A stretch of 64,000 nt of DNA from Massilia niastensis DSM 21313 (GCF_000382345.1 NZ_KB908099.1:29597-93596), one strand, 5' to 3'; numbered from the stretch's first letter, positions 9,295 through 19,276 are shown. Notes: a model not told the origin generated them from the letters alone. Numbers and translations are program-made.

Positions 9295-10671
9295 ATGAAC
9301 GTTGTGATCCTCGCCGCCGGCATGGGAAAGCGCATGCAATCCGCACTGCCGAAAGTCCTGCACCCACTGGCTGGGAAGCCGCTGTTGCAGCATGTCATCG
9401 ATACGGCAAGCAGCCTGAAGCCGAGCAAATTATGCGTGATTTACGGCCATGGAGGCGCAGCGGTGCCGGAGATGGTGTCCAGGCTGGCAGAATCCACTGG
9501 CATCGCGATCGACACCGCCCTGCAGGAGCCGCAGCTGGGCACCGGCCACGCCGTGATGCAGGCGGTTCCGCAAATCGATGAAAGCGCGCCGACCCTGGTG
9601 CTGTACGGCGACGTGCCGCTGACCACGGCCGCTTCGCTGCGCCGCCTGGTCGAGGCCGCCGGCAGCGACAAGCTGGCGATCCTCACCGTCGAGCAGGCCA
9701 ACCCCTTCGGCCTGGGCCGCATCGTCCGCGAAAACGGCCAGATCGTGCGCATCGTCGAGGAAAAGGACGCCAGCGAAGCCGAGCGCGCGATCCGCGAGAT
9801 CAACAGCGGCATCATGGTGATCCCGACCCGCCGCCTGAAGGCATGGCTCGAATCGCTGTCGAACAACAATGCCCAGGGCGAGTACTACCTCACCGACATC
9901 GTCGCCAAGGCGGTGGCCGAGGGCGTGCCTGTGGTGTCGGCCCAGCCGGCGGCCGAGTGGGAAGTGGCGGGCGTCAACAGCAAGGTCCAGCTGGCCGAGC
10001 TGGAGCGCCGCCACCAGCTGAACATCGCCACTGCCCTGCTGGAACAAGGCGTGACCCTGATGGACCCGGCCCGCATCGACGTGCGTGGGGAACTGGTTTG
10101 CGGCCGCGATGTCGTGATCGACGTCGGCTGCGTGTTCGAAGGCCGGGTCGAGCTGGCCGACGGCGTGAAGGTCGGCCCGCACTGCGTGCTGGTCGATGTC
10201 AGGATCGGCGCGGGGGCGCAGATCAAGCCGTTCTGCCATCTCGAGGATGCCGTGGTGGGCGATAAATCGCAGATCGGTCCGTATGCGCGCCTGCGTCCGG
10301 GCACCGAGCTGGGCGAAGACGTCCATGTGGGTAACTTTGTCGAGATCAAGAACAGCCAGGTGGCCGCGCACTCGAAGGCCAACCACCTGGCCTATGTCGG
10401 CGATGCGACCGTCGGATCGCGCGTGAACATCGGCGCCGGCACGATTACCTGCAATTACGACGGCGCGAACAAGTTCCGCACCGTGATCGAGGACGACGCC
10501 TTCATCGGCAGCGACAGCCAGCTGGTGGCGCCGGTTACCGTGGGCAAGGGCGCGACCCTGGGCGCGGGCACCACCCTGACCAAGGACGCGCCGGCCGGCA
10601 AGCTGACCATCTCGCGCCCCAAGCAGCTGAGCATCGAAGGATGGAAGCGTCCGGTGAAGGTGAAGAAGTAA
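9295..10671 (+). CDS. glmU: Bifunctional GlcN-1-P acetyltransferase / UDP-GlcNAc pyrophosphorylase
   Basis: GlmU acetylates glucosamine-1-phosphate and then forms UDP-GlcNAc for peptidoglycan and lipid A. The 458-residue length is normal. The N-terminal uridyltransferase domain opens with [15 protein letters not shown]. The C-terminal left-handed beta-helix contains the hexapeptide repeats, HLAYVGDA with the catalytic histidine, and [14 protein letters not shown]. glmS, which makes the glucosamine-6-phosphate precursor, lies 780 bases downstream on the same strand with an Lrp-type gene in between. Confidence 0.98.
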   Translation: MNVVILAAGMGKRMQSALPKVLHPLAGKPLLQHVIDTASSLKPSKLCVIYGHGGAAVPEMVSRLAESTGIAIDTALQEPQLGTGHAVMQAVPQIDESAPTLVLYGDVPLTTAASLRRLVEAAGSDKLAILTVEQANPFGLGRIVRENGQIVRIVEEKDASEAERAIREINSGIMVIPTRRLKAWLESLSNNNAQGEYYLTDIVAKAVAEGVPVVSAQPAAEWEVAGVNSKVQLAELERRHQLNIATALLEQGVTLMDPARIDVRGELVCGRDVVIDVGCVFEGRVELADGVKVGPHCVLVDVRIGAGAQIKPFCHLEDAVVGDKSQIGPYARLRPGTELGEDVHVGNFVEIKNSQVAAHSKANHLAYVGDATVGSRVNIGAGTITCNYDGANKFRTVIEDDAFIGSDSQLVAPVTVGKGATLGAGTTLTKDAPAGKLTISRPKQLSIEGWKRPVKVKK

Positions 10672-10815
10672 TCCACCGGCTATCGACAGGCTGATAACAG
10701 GAAAAACACAGGGTAATCACAGGCTTGTCCCATGGTCTTCCAAAGGGTCTTCCACAATGTTATCCACAGGATGCGGCGTGGAAGAAGGGTCTGGTTTTCG
10801 GGGTGGCGCCAGCTT

Positions 10816-11286
10816 TCACAGCGCAATCCGCGTATCGAACTTGCTGCGGTGCGTAGAGAAATACGCCTTCACATTGCGCACATTCGCATGCGAGGTGAAC
10901 AGGCGGTGCGCCAGCGCGTGATAGGCCGGCATGTCGGCCACCTGCACGATCAGCACGAAATCCGGCCCGGGCGTGACGCGGTAGCACTGCAGCACGGCCG
11001 TTTCCGCCGCCGCCAGCTTCTCGAACTGGTCCATGCGCTCGGCGGCCTGCACGTCGAGGGTGATCTCGACGATGGCGGTCAGCCGCGCGCCCACCTTGTC
11101 CGGCGCCACGATCGCTACCTGGCGCTCGATGACGCCGCCGTCGGTCAGCTGCTTGACGCGGCGAAGGCAGGTCGGCGGCGACACGTGCACCAGCGCCGCC
11201 AGTTCGGCATTCGTCTGCGATGCATCAGCCTGCAACGTATTCAGGATGCGACGATCGAGTTCGTCGAGGGGATAGAGTTCATTCAT
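10816..11286 (-). CDS. Lrp/AsnC family transcriptional regulator
   Basis: A 156-residue regulator with an N-terminal helix-turn-helix (LDELDRRILNTLQADASQT and LVHVSPPTCLRRVKQL) and a ligand-binding domain. It is clearly a different paralogue from the Lrp gene at 3589. It is divergent from glmS across a 162-base AT-rich stretch and lies between glmU and glmS. The position would allow control of amino-sugar synthesis, but its own transcription or a distant regulon is equally possible. The gap between glmU and this gene contains a perfect DnaA-box 9-mer TTATCCACA (10760-10768). Confidence 0.9.
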   Translation of the reverse strand: MNELYPLDELDRRILNTLQADASQTNAELAALVHVSPPTCLRRVKQLTDGGVIERQVAIVAPDKVGARLTAIVEITLDVQAAERMDQFEKLAAAETAVLQCYRVTPGPDFVLIVQVADMPAYHALAHRLFTSHANVRNVKAYFSTHRSKFDTRIAL

Positions 11287-11448
11287 GGTATGAAATATTC
11301 AGAAAATAATTCCTCGTTAGTGAAGCAAAATTTCATCTTTTTGAGTCTGTGAAATAATCTAACAAAATATACAGGATTCTGAAAGCTTATTTCATTGTGC
11401 TTGCTCTACGATAGGTTTCCTTAACAATCTTCTCAACGAGGTAAAGCC

Positions 11449-13278
11449 ATGTGCGGTATCGTCGGCGCGGTTGCCCAGCGCAACATCACTCCTGTCCTGA
11501 TCGAAGGCCTCAAGCGTCTGGAATACCGGGGCTATGACTCGTGCGGTGTTGCCGTGCACTTCGATGGCCGTCTCACCCGTTCGCGCAGCACTTCGCGCGT
11601 GGCCGACCTCGAATCGCAGGTGCGCGAAGCCCACCTCGCCGGCTTCACCGGCATCGCCCACACCCGCTGGGCCACCCATGGCGCCCCGGCCTCGCACAAC
11701 GCCCACCCGCACTTCTCGCCCAACGAGGAAAACGCGCGCATCGCACTTGTCCACAACGGCATCATCGAAAACCACGACGAACTGCGCCGCGAACTGACCG
11801 ACCTCGGCTACAAATTCCAGAGCCAGACCGACACCGAGGTGATCGCCCACCTGGTCGACCACATGTACAACGGCGACCTGTTCGAGACCGTGCAGCAGGC
11901 CGTCAAGCGCCTGCAGGGCGCCTACGCGATCGCCGTGTTCTGCCGCGAAGAGCCGCACCGCGTGATCGCCGCGCGCCAGGGCTCGCCGCTGATCGTCGGC
12001 GTCGGCGACAACGAGAACTTCGTCGCCTCGGACGCGATGGCGCTGGCCGGCACCACCGACCAGATCATCTACCTGGAAGAAGGCGACGTGGTGGACCTGC
12101 AGCTGGCCCGCTACTGGATCGTCGACGTCGACGGCCGTTCGGTCGAGCGCGAAGTCAAGACCGTGCACGCCCACACCGGCGCGGCCGAGCTGGGCCCGTA
12201 CCGCCACTACATGCAGAAGGAGATCTTCGAGCAGCCGCGCGTCATCGGCGACACGCTCGAGGGCGTCACAGGCGTCATGCCGGAACTGTTCGGCGACGGC
12301 GCCTACCAGGTGTTCAAGAAGATCGACCGCGTGCTGATCCTGGCCTGCGGCACCAGCTACTACGCCGGCCTGACCGCGAAGTACTGGATCGAATCGATCG
12401 CCAGGGTGCCGGTGAACGTCGAAATCGCGAGCGAATACCGCTACCGCGAGAGCGTGCCGCATCCGGACACGCTGGTGGTGACGATCTCGCAGAGCGGCGA
12501 GACGGCCGATACCCTGGCCGCGCTCAAGCACGCACGCAACCTGGGCATGGAACACACGCTGACCATCTGCAACGTGTCGACCAGCGCCATGGTGCGCGAA
12601 TGCAAGCTGGCCTACATCACCCGCGCCGGCGTGGAAGTGGGCGTGGCCTCGACCAAGGCGTTCACGACCCAGCTGGCCGCGCTGTTCCTGCTGACCCTGA
12701 CCCTGGCGCAAGTCAACGGCCGCCTGACCGATGCCGAGGAAGCGCAGCACCTGAAGATGATGCGCCACCTGCCGGTCGCGCTGTCCTCGGTGCTGGCGCT
12801 GGAGCCGCAGATCATCGCCTGGGCCGAGGAATTCGCACGCAAGGAAAACGCCCTGTTCCTGGGCCGCGGCCTGCACTATCCGATCGCCCTGGAAGGCGCA
12901 CTGAAGCTCAAGGAAATCTCCTACATCCACGCCGAAGCCTATCCGGCGGGCGAACTGAAGCATGGTCCGCTGGCGCTGGTGACCGAAGAGATGCCGGTAG
13001 TGACGATCGCCCCCAACGATGCGCTGCTCGAAAAGCTGAAGTCGAACATGCAGGAAGTGCGCGCCCGCGGCGGCCAGCTGTACGTGTTCGCCGACGTCGA
13101 TTCGCGCATCACCTCGGGTGACGGCGTGCACGTGATCCGCCTGCCGGAGCACTACGGCCAGCTGTCGCCGATCCTGCACGTCGCTGCGCTGCAATTGCTG
13201 GCGTATCACACCGCGCTGGCGCGCGGCACCGATGTGGACAAGCCGCGCAACCTGGCGAAATCGGTGACGGTCGAGTAA
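11449..13278 (+). CDS. glmS: Glutamine-fructose-6-phosphate aminotransferase (isomerizing)
   Basis: GlmS makes glucosamine-6-phosphate from fructose-6-phosphate and glutamine, the first step toward UDP-GlcNAc. The 609 residues include the N-terminal glutaminase with nucleophilic Cys2 (MCGIVGAV), RWATHGAP, two SIS sugar-isomerase domains ([28 protein letters not shown]) and the conserved C-terminus ending KSVTVE. No glmS ribozyme is expected in proteobacteria and none is seen upstream. Confidence 0.98.
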   Translation: MCGIVGAVAQRNITPVLIEGLKRLEYRGYDSCGVAVHFDGRLTRSRSTSRVADLESQVREAHLAGFTGIAHTRWATHGAPASHNAHPHFSPNEENARIALVHNGIIENHDELRRELTDLGYKFQSQTDTEVIAHLVDHMYNGDLFETVQQAVKRLQGAYAIAVFCREEPHRVIAARQGSPLIVGVGDNENFVASDAMALAGTTDQIIYLEEGDVVDLQLARYWIVDVDGRSVEREVKTVHAHTGAAELGPYRHYMQKEIFEQPRVIGDTLEGVTGVMPELFGDGAYQVFKKIDRVLILACGTSYYAGLTAKYWIESIARVPVNVEIASEYRYRESVPHPDTLVVTISQSGETADTLAALKHARNLGMEHTLTICNVSTSAMVRECKLAYITRAGVEVGVASTKAFTTQLAALFLLTLTLAQVNGRLTDAEEAQHLKMMRHLPVALSSVLALEPQIIAWAEEFARKENALFLGRGLHYPIALEGALKLKEISYIHAEAYPAGELKHGPLALVTEEMPVVTIAPNDALLEKLKSNMQEVRARGGQLYVFADVDSRITSGDGVHVIRLPEHYGQLSPILHVAALQLLAYHTALARGTDVDKPRNLAKSVTVE

Positions 13279-13296
13279 TCCGATAGCGGTTCCATG

Positions 13297-13344
13297 ACAG
13301 CCGTGACGGGCGCCATGACGCGCCCGTCACGGCTGTTTGTTTTG
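13297..13344 (+). terminator. glmS terminator
   Basis: A perfect 16-bp stem, ACAGCCGTGACGGGCG (13297-13312) with its complement at 13321-13336, closes an 8-base loop and is followed by a T-rich tail (TTGTTTT). It begins 19 bases after the glmS stop. Confidence 0.9.
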
Positions 13345-13840
13345 GAAATACCAGATATGCTTATTACCGATATAAACAAACCGAATATCCAAAGGCATGT
13401 TGTCGTGTAAAACTTGCCTTTTTAAATAATTTTATTCGTCAATACAACACATAAAAGACGAAAAATTCGGAACAGGGTACAAAAGCAATACATTTGGGAT
13501 ATACTACCCGCGCCCTTGTGGGCATCGTCCCGCTCAATGGACACCAAAGATATTGCCCCGCCTTCCTGGCCACCAAAGGCCGGCCATATCACCGCTCGTA
13601 TTGCCGTCGTCCGGTCCGGGATGGATCGCCAGGCCGATCTGCGGCATTGCCCTCGCTTTGCGTCGTGCTGCCGGGTTCACGTGCTTTCGTATCGACGAAG
13701 ACGGAACCCTGCCCTACGTTCCCATCGCTACCCGTCCATGCGCCTGCCGGTGCAGGGAAGGTTCCGCATGGTGTCCTTGAGTTTCTTAACCAGATTTCTG
13801 CCTGGTGGCCTCCTGCATTGATCTTTCAGGTAAATACCGT
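13345..13840 (+). other. Long untranslated stretch upstream of mqo
   Basis: About 496 bases with no convincing gene. The first 150 bases are AT-rich and end in a possible -10 element TATACT (13500-13505), although no good -35 is visible. The following 335 bases have ordinary GC content. Open frames there (for example 13516-13821) lack a ribosome-binding site and resemble no family, so this may be a long 5' leader of mqo. GGCC-N6-GGCC at about 13568-13583 can form a small hairpin. No known riboswitch pattern was recognised. Confidence 0.4.
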
Positions 13841-15451
13841 ATGCGTAAGTCGCTTGTAGCCGTAGCAGCATCTTGTCTCGTTCTTGCTTCCTGCACCAAA
13901 ACTCCTCCCGCTTCCTCGGACAAGCCAGTCGATGTCGTCCTGATCGGCGCAGGCGTCATGAGCGCAACCCTGGGCACCATGCTCAAGGAGCTGCAGCCCG
14001 ACCTGTCCATGCAAATGTATGAGCGTCTCGACTCGGTGTCGGCCGAGAGTTCCGATGCGATGAACAATGCCGGCACCGGCCACTCCGGTTTCGCCGAGCT
14101 GAACTACACGCCGGAAACGCCGGATGGCGGCATCGATACCAAGAAAGCCGTCGACATCAACGAGCAGTTCGAAGTCTCGAAACAGTTCTGGGCCTACCAG
14201 GTGAAAAAGAAGTATCTCGGCGAGCCGCAGAGCTTCATCAACAACGTTCCCCATATGAGCTTCGTGTGGGGCGACGACAACATCGCCTACCTGCGCAAGC
14301 GCTACGACGCCCTGCAAAAGGAAAACCTGTTCAAGGGCATGCTCTACTCCGAGGATCAGAACGAGATCCGCAAGTGGGCGCCGCTCGTGATGACCGGCCG
14401 CGACAGCACCCAGAAAGTGGCTGCGACCCGGATGGACTTCGGCACCGACGTCAACTACGGCACCCTGACCCGCAGCATGGTCAAGCACCTGAGCAGCAGC
14501 CAGGGCGTGCAGCTCAGCCTGGGCCATGAAGTCCAGGATATCAAGCGCGGCGCCGATGGCCTCTGGAACGTGACCGTCAAGAACCTCGGTGACGGCCAGT
14601 CGAAGACCGTGCGCGCGAAGTTCGTCTTCATCGGCGCCGGCGGCGGTTCGCTGCCCCTGCTGGAAAAGACCGGCATCCCCGAAGCCAAGGGCTTCGGCGG
14701 CGTTCCGGTCGGCGGCCAGTGGCTGGTGACGACCAACCAGAAGCTGATCGACGCCCACCAGGCGAAAGTGTATGGCAAGGCCTCGGTCGGCTCGCCGCCG
14801 ATGTCGGTGCCTCACCTCGACACCCGTATCATCGACGGCAAGAAAGCACTGCTGTTCGGACCGTTCGCGACCTTCTCGACCAAGTTCCTGAAAAACGGTT
14901 CGTGGATCGACCTGCCGGCCTCGGTCGGTACCGGCAACGTGCGTCCGATGCTGCAAGCAGGCATCGATAACATTCCGCTGACGAAGTATTTGGTGGAACA
15001 GGTGATGCAGTCGCAGGAAGACCGCGTGGCCACCCTGCGCGAGTATCTGCCGGAAGCCAGGTCGGAAGACTGGACGCTGGTCAACGCCGGTCAGCGCGTG
15101 CAGATCGTCAAGGACGATCCGGAAAAAGGCGGCCTGCTGCAGTTCGGTACCGAAGTGGTGGCCTCCGCCGACGGCAGCGTCACCGCCCTGCTGGGTGCCT
15201 CGCCTGGCGCCTCGACCGCCGCGCCGATCATGCTGAAGGTGCTCAAGGTTTCTTCGTTCAAGGACAAACTCGCCACGCCCGAGTGGCAAGCCAAGCTGAA
15301 GGAAATGGTGCCGTCGTACGGTCGCAAGCTGAATGCGGATCCGGCGTTTGCCAACGAGATCCGCGGATACAGCAGCGCAGTCCTGAAGCTGCAAGCGATC
15401 AAGCTGGATGAGCCGGCCGCAGTCAAGGAAGCGGTCGTGGCGAAACAATAA
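13841..15451 (+). CDS. mqo: Malate:quinone oxidoreductase, lipoprotein-type N-terminus
   Basis: Mqo is an FAD enzyme that oxidises malate to oxaloacetate and passes electrons to quinone at the membrane. The 536-residue protein has the FAD-binding start [18 protein letters not shown], then [46 protein letters not shown] and [14 protein letters not shown], all characteristic of the family. The N-terminus ([18 protein letters not shown]) is a signal with a lipobox cysteine at residue 18, suggesting lipid anchoring of an enzyme usually described as peripheral. Preceded by a long apparently untranslated region and followed by a terminator. Confidence 0.95.
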   Translation: MRKSLVAVAASCLVLASCTKTPPASSDKPVDVVLIGAGVMSATLGTMLKELQPDLSMQMYERLDSVSAESSDAMNNAGTGHSGFAELNYTPETPDGGIDTKKAVDINEQFEVSKQFWAYQVKKKYLGEPQSFINNVPHMSFVWGDDNIAYLRKRYDALQKENLFKGMLYSEDQNEIRKWAPLVMTGRDSTQKVAATRMDFGTDVNYGTLTRSMVKHLSSSQGVQLSLGHEVQDIKRGADGLWNVTVKNLGDGQSKTVRAKFVFIGAGGGSLPLLEKTGIPEAKGFGGVPVGGQWLVTTNQKLIDAHQAKVYGKASVGSPPMSVPHLDTRIIDGKKALLFGPFATFSTKFLKNGSWIDLPASVGTGNVRPMLQAGIDNIPLTKYLVEQVMQSQEDRVATLREYLPEARSEDWTLVNAGQRVQIVKDDPEKGGLLQFGTEVVASADGSVTALLGASPGASTAAPIMLKVLKVSSFKDKLATPEWQAKLKEMVPSYGRKLNADPAFANEIRGYSSAVLKLQAIKLDEPAAVKEAVVAKQ

Positions 15452-15481
15452 GCCGGTTATGCCAGGGAATGGCTGCGCTGT

Positions 15482-16921
15482 TCACTGATGACTGATGAGG
15501 GGCTGGAGATGATCGACATCTCCAGCCCTTTTTCTTTTGGGGAGCTCCGCCTGGCTGCGAACCAGGACGACGGAGCGGCGATGGGGGTCGGCATTGGCGA
15601 CGCAGAGCAGCGCCTGCGGCTGTTCGAGTGCGAAGTGGCGCGCCAGCGCCAGTGCGGCGATGAACGGTACGGCGCCACACGCGCCGCTGGCTGCGCCGAC
15701 GCGCACGACATCGTCCGCAGCGTCGAGTTGCTGGACGGCCTTGGCCGCGGCTTCCATCAGCTCGAGCACATGCCTGGGGCGGTGGTCGGTATCGGCCACG
15801 ATCATCGCGATATCGGAGAGCACGGTGTCCGTACCCTCGAGGGCAAGCGCGGTCAACTGTCCGAGCAGCGTCGCGTCCACGCGCCTGTCGTCATCGATGG
15901 CCGTGTGGCGGCGAGCATGCGCGCCCGCATGCAGCACGGCGAACTCCGGATGGCCGGATGCGGCAGCCAGTTCCAGGCCAGCCAGCAGCAGGCCTGCCGC
16001 ACCTTCGCCGGGTATCCGGCCATGCTGGCGGGACGGCTTGAACAGCGTAGCCTGGGCCTCCCACCGGTCCACGGTGTCCTGGCCAATATTCGATGCGCAG
16101 GCAAGCACGATCGCCGGCGCGGTTTCCTCCATCAGCTGCTGAACGATCGTGGCGGGACCGGATTCCTCCGCCGCTGTCTCCGCCATGGCGATCCGGTCGG
16201 CGGGCCAGCCGAACTGGATGATCGTGAAGCGCAGCCACATCGCCATGGCGCGCCGCTGCTCGACGTGCCACTCAAGCGGAAGCATCGGCATGAACCGCAG
16301 CATCGGCGCGGCCTGCCCGGGAAGCAGCAGGCTGGACGCCGCATCGCCGGCCAGCTCGCGCGCGACCGCCGTCCCCAGGGTCAGGGCGCGCCATTGTTCG
16401 TCGTGGAAGCGCAGTCCGGCCATCTCGTTCCGCGACAGCCATTCCATGATTTCTTCCCGCAGCGCTTCGTCCGTCGCTTCATCGCTGCGCGCTGTCGTGA
16501 GTGGAAAGCCGTCGTCGTCGAGCAGCGTCGGATCGAGGTCGGGGTGCGGGGCCTCGTCCTTGAGGACGGCGGCGAATTCCCCGGCGCTGGCGCCATGCGG
16601 GATGCGCATCGACGCCGCCAGCATGGCCAATGGCGGCAGTCGCGCCGCCCCCTTCGCCTGCACCGGCGCGCTGGACGCGGCAGGAAGGGAAGCGGACCCA
16701 GGCCGCTTGAGCAATCGGGGACCACGCCACAGCGCCAGCAGCACCGCAGCCGGCAAGGCGAGCAGACCCAGCAAGGCGTCGCCCATGTCGGGCGCATGGT
16801 CGGTCGCCGACCAGAACAGGACCGCGGTGCCCCAGCAGAGGACAATGACGACAGCCGCCAACAGGAGGCCCTTGAGCCAGCCGGGAAGCGCGGGCCTGGG
16901 CGAAGGAAGTGTGGTGGACAT
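15482..16921 (-). CDS. Membrane-anchored ketoacyl-synthase-like pseudoenzyme in the T6SS locus
   Basis: A 479-residue protein with two hydrophobic segments near the N-terminus (about 16-37 and 47-65), then a large soluble part. Residues 305-314 (GEGAAGLLLA) match the conserved GEGAAALVLE of beta-ketoacyl synthases, and residues 409-419 (GAASGACGAVP) occupy the place of their GHxxGAAGA motif. Between them, ALALEGTDTVLSDIAMIVAD parallels the usual AL-x-AG...DI...AHGT region. Both catalytic histidines appear replaced (AHGT by ADTD, GH by GA) and no active-site cysteine motif is seen, so it is probably a non-catalytic thiolase-fold protein. It starts 7 bases after the PAAR stop. A T6SS effector adaptor role, as described for Tla3/DUF2875, is only a suggestion. 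Its last codons contain the mqo terminator in antisense. Confidence 0.6.
   Translation of the reverse strand: MSTTLPSPRPALPGWLKGLLLAAVVIVLCWGTAVLFWSATDHAPDMGDALLGLLALPAAVLLALWRGPRLLKRPGSASLPAASSAPVQAKGAARLPPLAMLAASMRIPHGASAGEFAAVLKDEAPHPDLDPTLLDDDGFPLTTARSDEATDEALREEIMEWLSRNEMAGLRFHDEQWRALTLGTAVARELAGDAASSLLLPGQAAPMLRFMPMLPLEWHVEQRRAMAMWLRFTIIQFGWPADRIAMAETAAEESGPATIVQQLMEETAPAIVLACASNIGQDTVDRWEAQATLFKPSRQHGRIPGEGAAGLLLAGLELAAASGHPEFAVLHAGAHARRHTAIDDDRRVDATLLGQLTALALEGTDTVLSDIAMIVADTDHRPRHVLELMEAAAKAVQQLDAADDVVRVGAASGACGAVPFIAALALARHFALEQPQALLCVANADPHRRSVVLVRSQAELPKRKRAGDVDHLQPLISHQ
15500..15532 (+). terminator. mqo terminator inside the 3' end of the convergent gene
   Basis: Perfect 12-bp stem GGGCTGGAGATG (15500-15511) and CATCTCCAGCCC (15517-15528) with a 5-base loop, followed by TTTTTC. 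It starts 48 bases after the mqo stop. On the opposite strand the same bases are codons near the C-terminus of the ketoacyl-synthase-like protein. Confidence 0.85.
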
Positions 16922-16928
16922 GGATGGA

Positions 16929-17192
16929 CTAGACCTTGTCGACCGTGGCCTGCTGGCCGGCGATCAGGGTGGCGCCGCAGGCGGTCTTGTCGCCGTGCCG
17001 CGCCGCCGGCTTGCCGTCGACGACCAGTGTCGCGTCGCCGCTGATGATGGGCGCGGGGCCGTGGATGGGGCAAGTGGCCTTGTCGCCCAGGCGGGCGATC
17101 CCGATGCCGCCGCTATCGCTGTTCGGCGAGGCTTCGATGACGACGCCGCCGTGCGAGGTCTTGTCGCCAAGCCTGATCAGGGGACCGGCCAT
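16929..17192 (-). CDS. PAAR-domain protein (T6SS spike tip)
   Basis: An 87-residue PAAR protein. PAAR proteins sharpen the VgrG spike of the type VI secretion system and can carry effectors. The repeated pattern is clear: LGDKTSHGG, IARLGDKATCPIHG and RHGDKTACGATLIAG, with the His and Cys residues that bind zinc at the tip. It is a minimal PAAR with no C-terminal toxin domain, so any cargo would be non-covalent. Its ATG shares one base with the TGA of the gene before it, indicating translational coupling. Confidence 0.92.
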   Translation of the reverse strand: MAGPLIRLGDKTSHGGVVIEASPNSDSGGIGIARLGDKATCPIHGPAPIISGDATLVVDGKPAARHGDKTACGATLIAGQQATVDKV

Positions 17193-17815
17193 CACGCGCC
17201 TCCATCGATCAGGCGATGGCCCGGCAGAGGGAACCCCATGGGAAACAGGCTGTGTTCGTCGGGAGCGGGAGTGAAGTACAGCCTGATCTGACGGCATTTT
17301 TCGCCGAGGGCGAGCCGCTCGCCGTGCGCGATGTCCGGCCGCCGGGCCTGGAGCGCCTGGTTGAGGTCGGGAATGCGCTCCACCAGGTACCAGACACAGC
17401 TCCTTTCCTCGAACATGCGCTCCTCGCCATGTTGTTCTCCAGTGACGAGGTTCGGCATCTCCCTGACGCCCACCAGCACCCTGGCGGAGGGCGCCGGCTT
17501 GCGGGTGCCCAGGAATTGCGCGCACCAGTATTCCATCTGGTTCCCGAAGTCGCTGCGCGGGCCCCATGCATGGCCGAGGCCCGTGAAATCTCCATGCTTC
17601 AGCAGGAGATAGCCGGTATTCAGGCCCTCCAGCGTGTCGCGCAGGCCTGGCAGTACCCGCTCGCCCCAGGCGAGAGGCGCTTCCCCATGCGATGCCAGGC
17701 AGGACGCGACATGGCCGACCAATCTTGTCCAGGTATCTCGTAACACTCGAAAATAATCCGTTGAAATGTAGCGCACGAGCAGATAGATTTCTTGCGGATT
17801 GACGCTGAGTGACAT
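17192..17815 (-). CDS. Unknown T6SS-locus protein
   Basis: A 207-residue soluble protein of no recognised family. The start MSLSVNPQE at 17815 is chosen because a strong GAGGAG ribosome-binding site lies 6 bases upstream; an ATG 18 bases further up has none. It has no signal peptide or membrane helix. The middle is rich in aromatic residues (NTGYLLLKHGDFTGLGHAWG, QMEYWCAQFLG). It lies between tssK and PAAR on the same strand and overlaps the PAAR start by one base, so a role as effector, chaperone or adaptor loaded with PAAR is plausible but unproven. Confidence 0.7.
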   Translation of the reverse strand: MSLSVNPQEIYLLVRYISTDYFRVLRDTWTRLVGHVASCLASHGEAPLAWGERVLPGLRDTLEGLNTGYLLLKHGDFTGLGHAWGPRSDFGNQMEYWCAQFLGTRKPAPSARVLVGVREMPNLVTGEQHGEERMFEERSCVWYLVERIPDLNQALQARRPDIAHGERLALGEKCRQIRLYFTPAPDEHSLFPMGFPLPGHRLIDGGA

Positions 17816-17929
17816 TTGGTTCTCCTCATTCACGCCACTTATGTCTGGGGGTGGGCCGTTTACTTATGGTTTCTTTGGGCCCGAATCGTCATCATTCCTG
17901 CCTGTTTCCTTGAGTTATCCACAGGAGAT

Positions 17930-19276
17930 TCAGGAGGCCACGGCCAGCAGTTCGAGCTTCAGTTCCTTCAGGCCGGCCGGCACGTAGATCGAGATCGACT
18001 GCGCCTTGAGCATGCGTTCGTACATCGGCCCTTTCGCCTCCAGCACGAAGTAGCAGGTATCGGGCCGCACCGGAATCGCGGCGGGCAGCTGCGGCGCATA
18101 CTGCAGGCGCACGCCGGGCAGGGCCGACAGCACGAATTTCTCGACATCGTCGGGAGCGCCGACCTTGAAGCGCAGCGGCGCCACCTCGACCAGTTCGAGC
18201 GCCGGCATGTCGGCCGACACCGCGATGTAGAAGGTGGTGTCGTCGTCGATCTTGCCGGAATCGAGCATGCCGATGTGGTAGGAGGGCCGGACTTCGTTCA
18301 GGGCGATCGCGAAGTACTTGGACGAGATCACGGTGTCCAGCAGTTCGCGGATGATCGCGACCAGTTTGGCGAAGGCCGGCCCCGGGTCGCCATGCTGGTA
18401 GGCCGGCAGGTCGGCCAGGGTCCAGCTTTTCGAGAAGGTCATCAGCCCGCCCGCGACGTCCAGCAGCGCCTCGAACAGCCGCTCGGGATGCAGGCCCGGA
18501 TGGTGGAAGTGGTGGCTCAAGCCGGCATAGGCGGAGCTGGCCGTATGCAGCAGCCAGAACGAGGACATGTCGCCGGAGCGGAATTCGACCACGTTGCGGC
18601 TCGGTTCCCGGTGGTGGCCGAACAGCGCGCCGACCTTGGCCTGCAGCGCATCGAGCAGGCGCCGCAGCTGCTGGAACAGGGCCGGCGCCGCCGCCAGCGA
18701 CAGGGCCGGCGGCACGAAGGCCGGATCGAGCTCGAAGCCGCCGGTACCCGCGCGGCGCAGCCGCAGCAGCGGGAAATGCACGTAGGCGTCGCGCGGCTCG
18801 AATTCCGAGACCAGGCGCACCGATTTCTTCAGGTAGGCCAGCTGCACCGGCGAGGCCTGCGTGTACAGGTCCGGGGTCTCGTGGTTGGCCTGCACAAAAC
18901 GGGCCGCGTTCGGGGCCGTATTGGCGGCCTGGCCAGGCTGGGTGAAATTGCCGCTGAAGGGTTTCAGTCCCGGCAGCGCGGCGTAATAGGTCACGCCCTG
19001 CTGCGTCAGCTGGCCCAGGTCGACGGTGTCGGGAAGCGCGTCGACCCCGGGCGCGTCGACCAGTTCGCCGTCCTGGAAGCGCAGCGCCAGCTCGAGGATG
19101 CGCAGCACGCCGCTGGCCAGCGCTTCGCGGTCGACCTCCAGCTTGTCGACACCCCAGGCATACGGATGGACCGCCTTGATACTCTTGTGCAGGCAGTGTT
19201 CGTGATACTGGTCCTGGCGCTGGAAATGCTGTGGACGCAACAGCAGGCCTTCGCCCCAGAGTACTTTGCTGGTCAT
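17930..19276 (-). CDS. tssK: Type VI secretion baseplate protein TssK
   Basis: TssK links the T6SS baseplate to the membrane complex as trimers bound to TssF/TssG. The 448 residues begin MTSKVLWGEGLLLRPQHFQ, the classic TssK opening, and include SYHIGMLDSGKIDDDTTFYI and the C-terminal FVLEAKGPMYERMLKAQSI region. The start at 19276 is chosen for this conserved N-terminus. It is the first gene of a minus-strand series (tssK, unknown, PAAR, ketoacyl-synthase-like) and is divergent from tssE across 169 bases. Confidence 0.95.
   Translation of the reverse strand: MTSKVLWGEGLLLRPQHFQRQDQYHEHCLHKSIKAVHPYAWGVDKLEVDREALASGVLRILELALRFQDGELVDAPGVDALPDTVDLGQLTQQGVTYYAALPGLKPFSGNFTQPGQAANTAPNAARFVQANHETPDLYTQASPVQLAYLKKSVRLVSEFEPRDAYVHFPLLRLRRAGTGGFELDPAFVPPALSLAAAPALFQQLRRLLDALQAKVGALFGHHREPSRNVVEFRSGDMSSFWLLHTASSAYAGLSHHFHHPGLHPERLFEALLDVAGGLMTFSKSWTLADLPAYQHGDPGPAFAKLVAIIRELLDTVISSKYFAIALNEVRPSYHIGMLDSGKIDDDTTFYIAVSADMPALELVEVAPLRFKVGAPDDVEKFVLSALPGVRLQYAPQLPAAIPVRPDTCYFVLEAKGPMYERMLKAQSISIYVPAGLKELKLELLAVAS

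Noticed and set aside
11287..11448. Possible glmS ribozyme upstream of glmS
   Set aside because: The glmS ribozyme is known from Firmicutes and its conserved core is not visible; the stretch is only AT-rich.
13516..13821. Open frame of 101 codons upstream of mqo
   Set aside because: No ribosome-binding site, Arg/Cys-rich composition typical of chance frames, and no recognisable family.
10760..17923. Perfect DnaA-box 9-mers TTATCCACA at 10760-10768 and 17915-17923
   Set aside because: Two single sites 7 kb apart are close to chance for 64 kb. There is no cluster, no AT-rich unwinding region and no dnaA/dnaN neighbour, so no origin is called.
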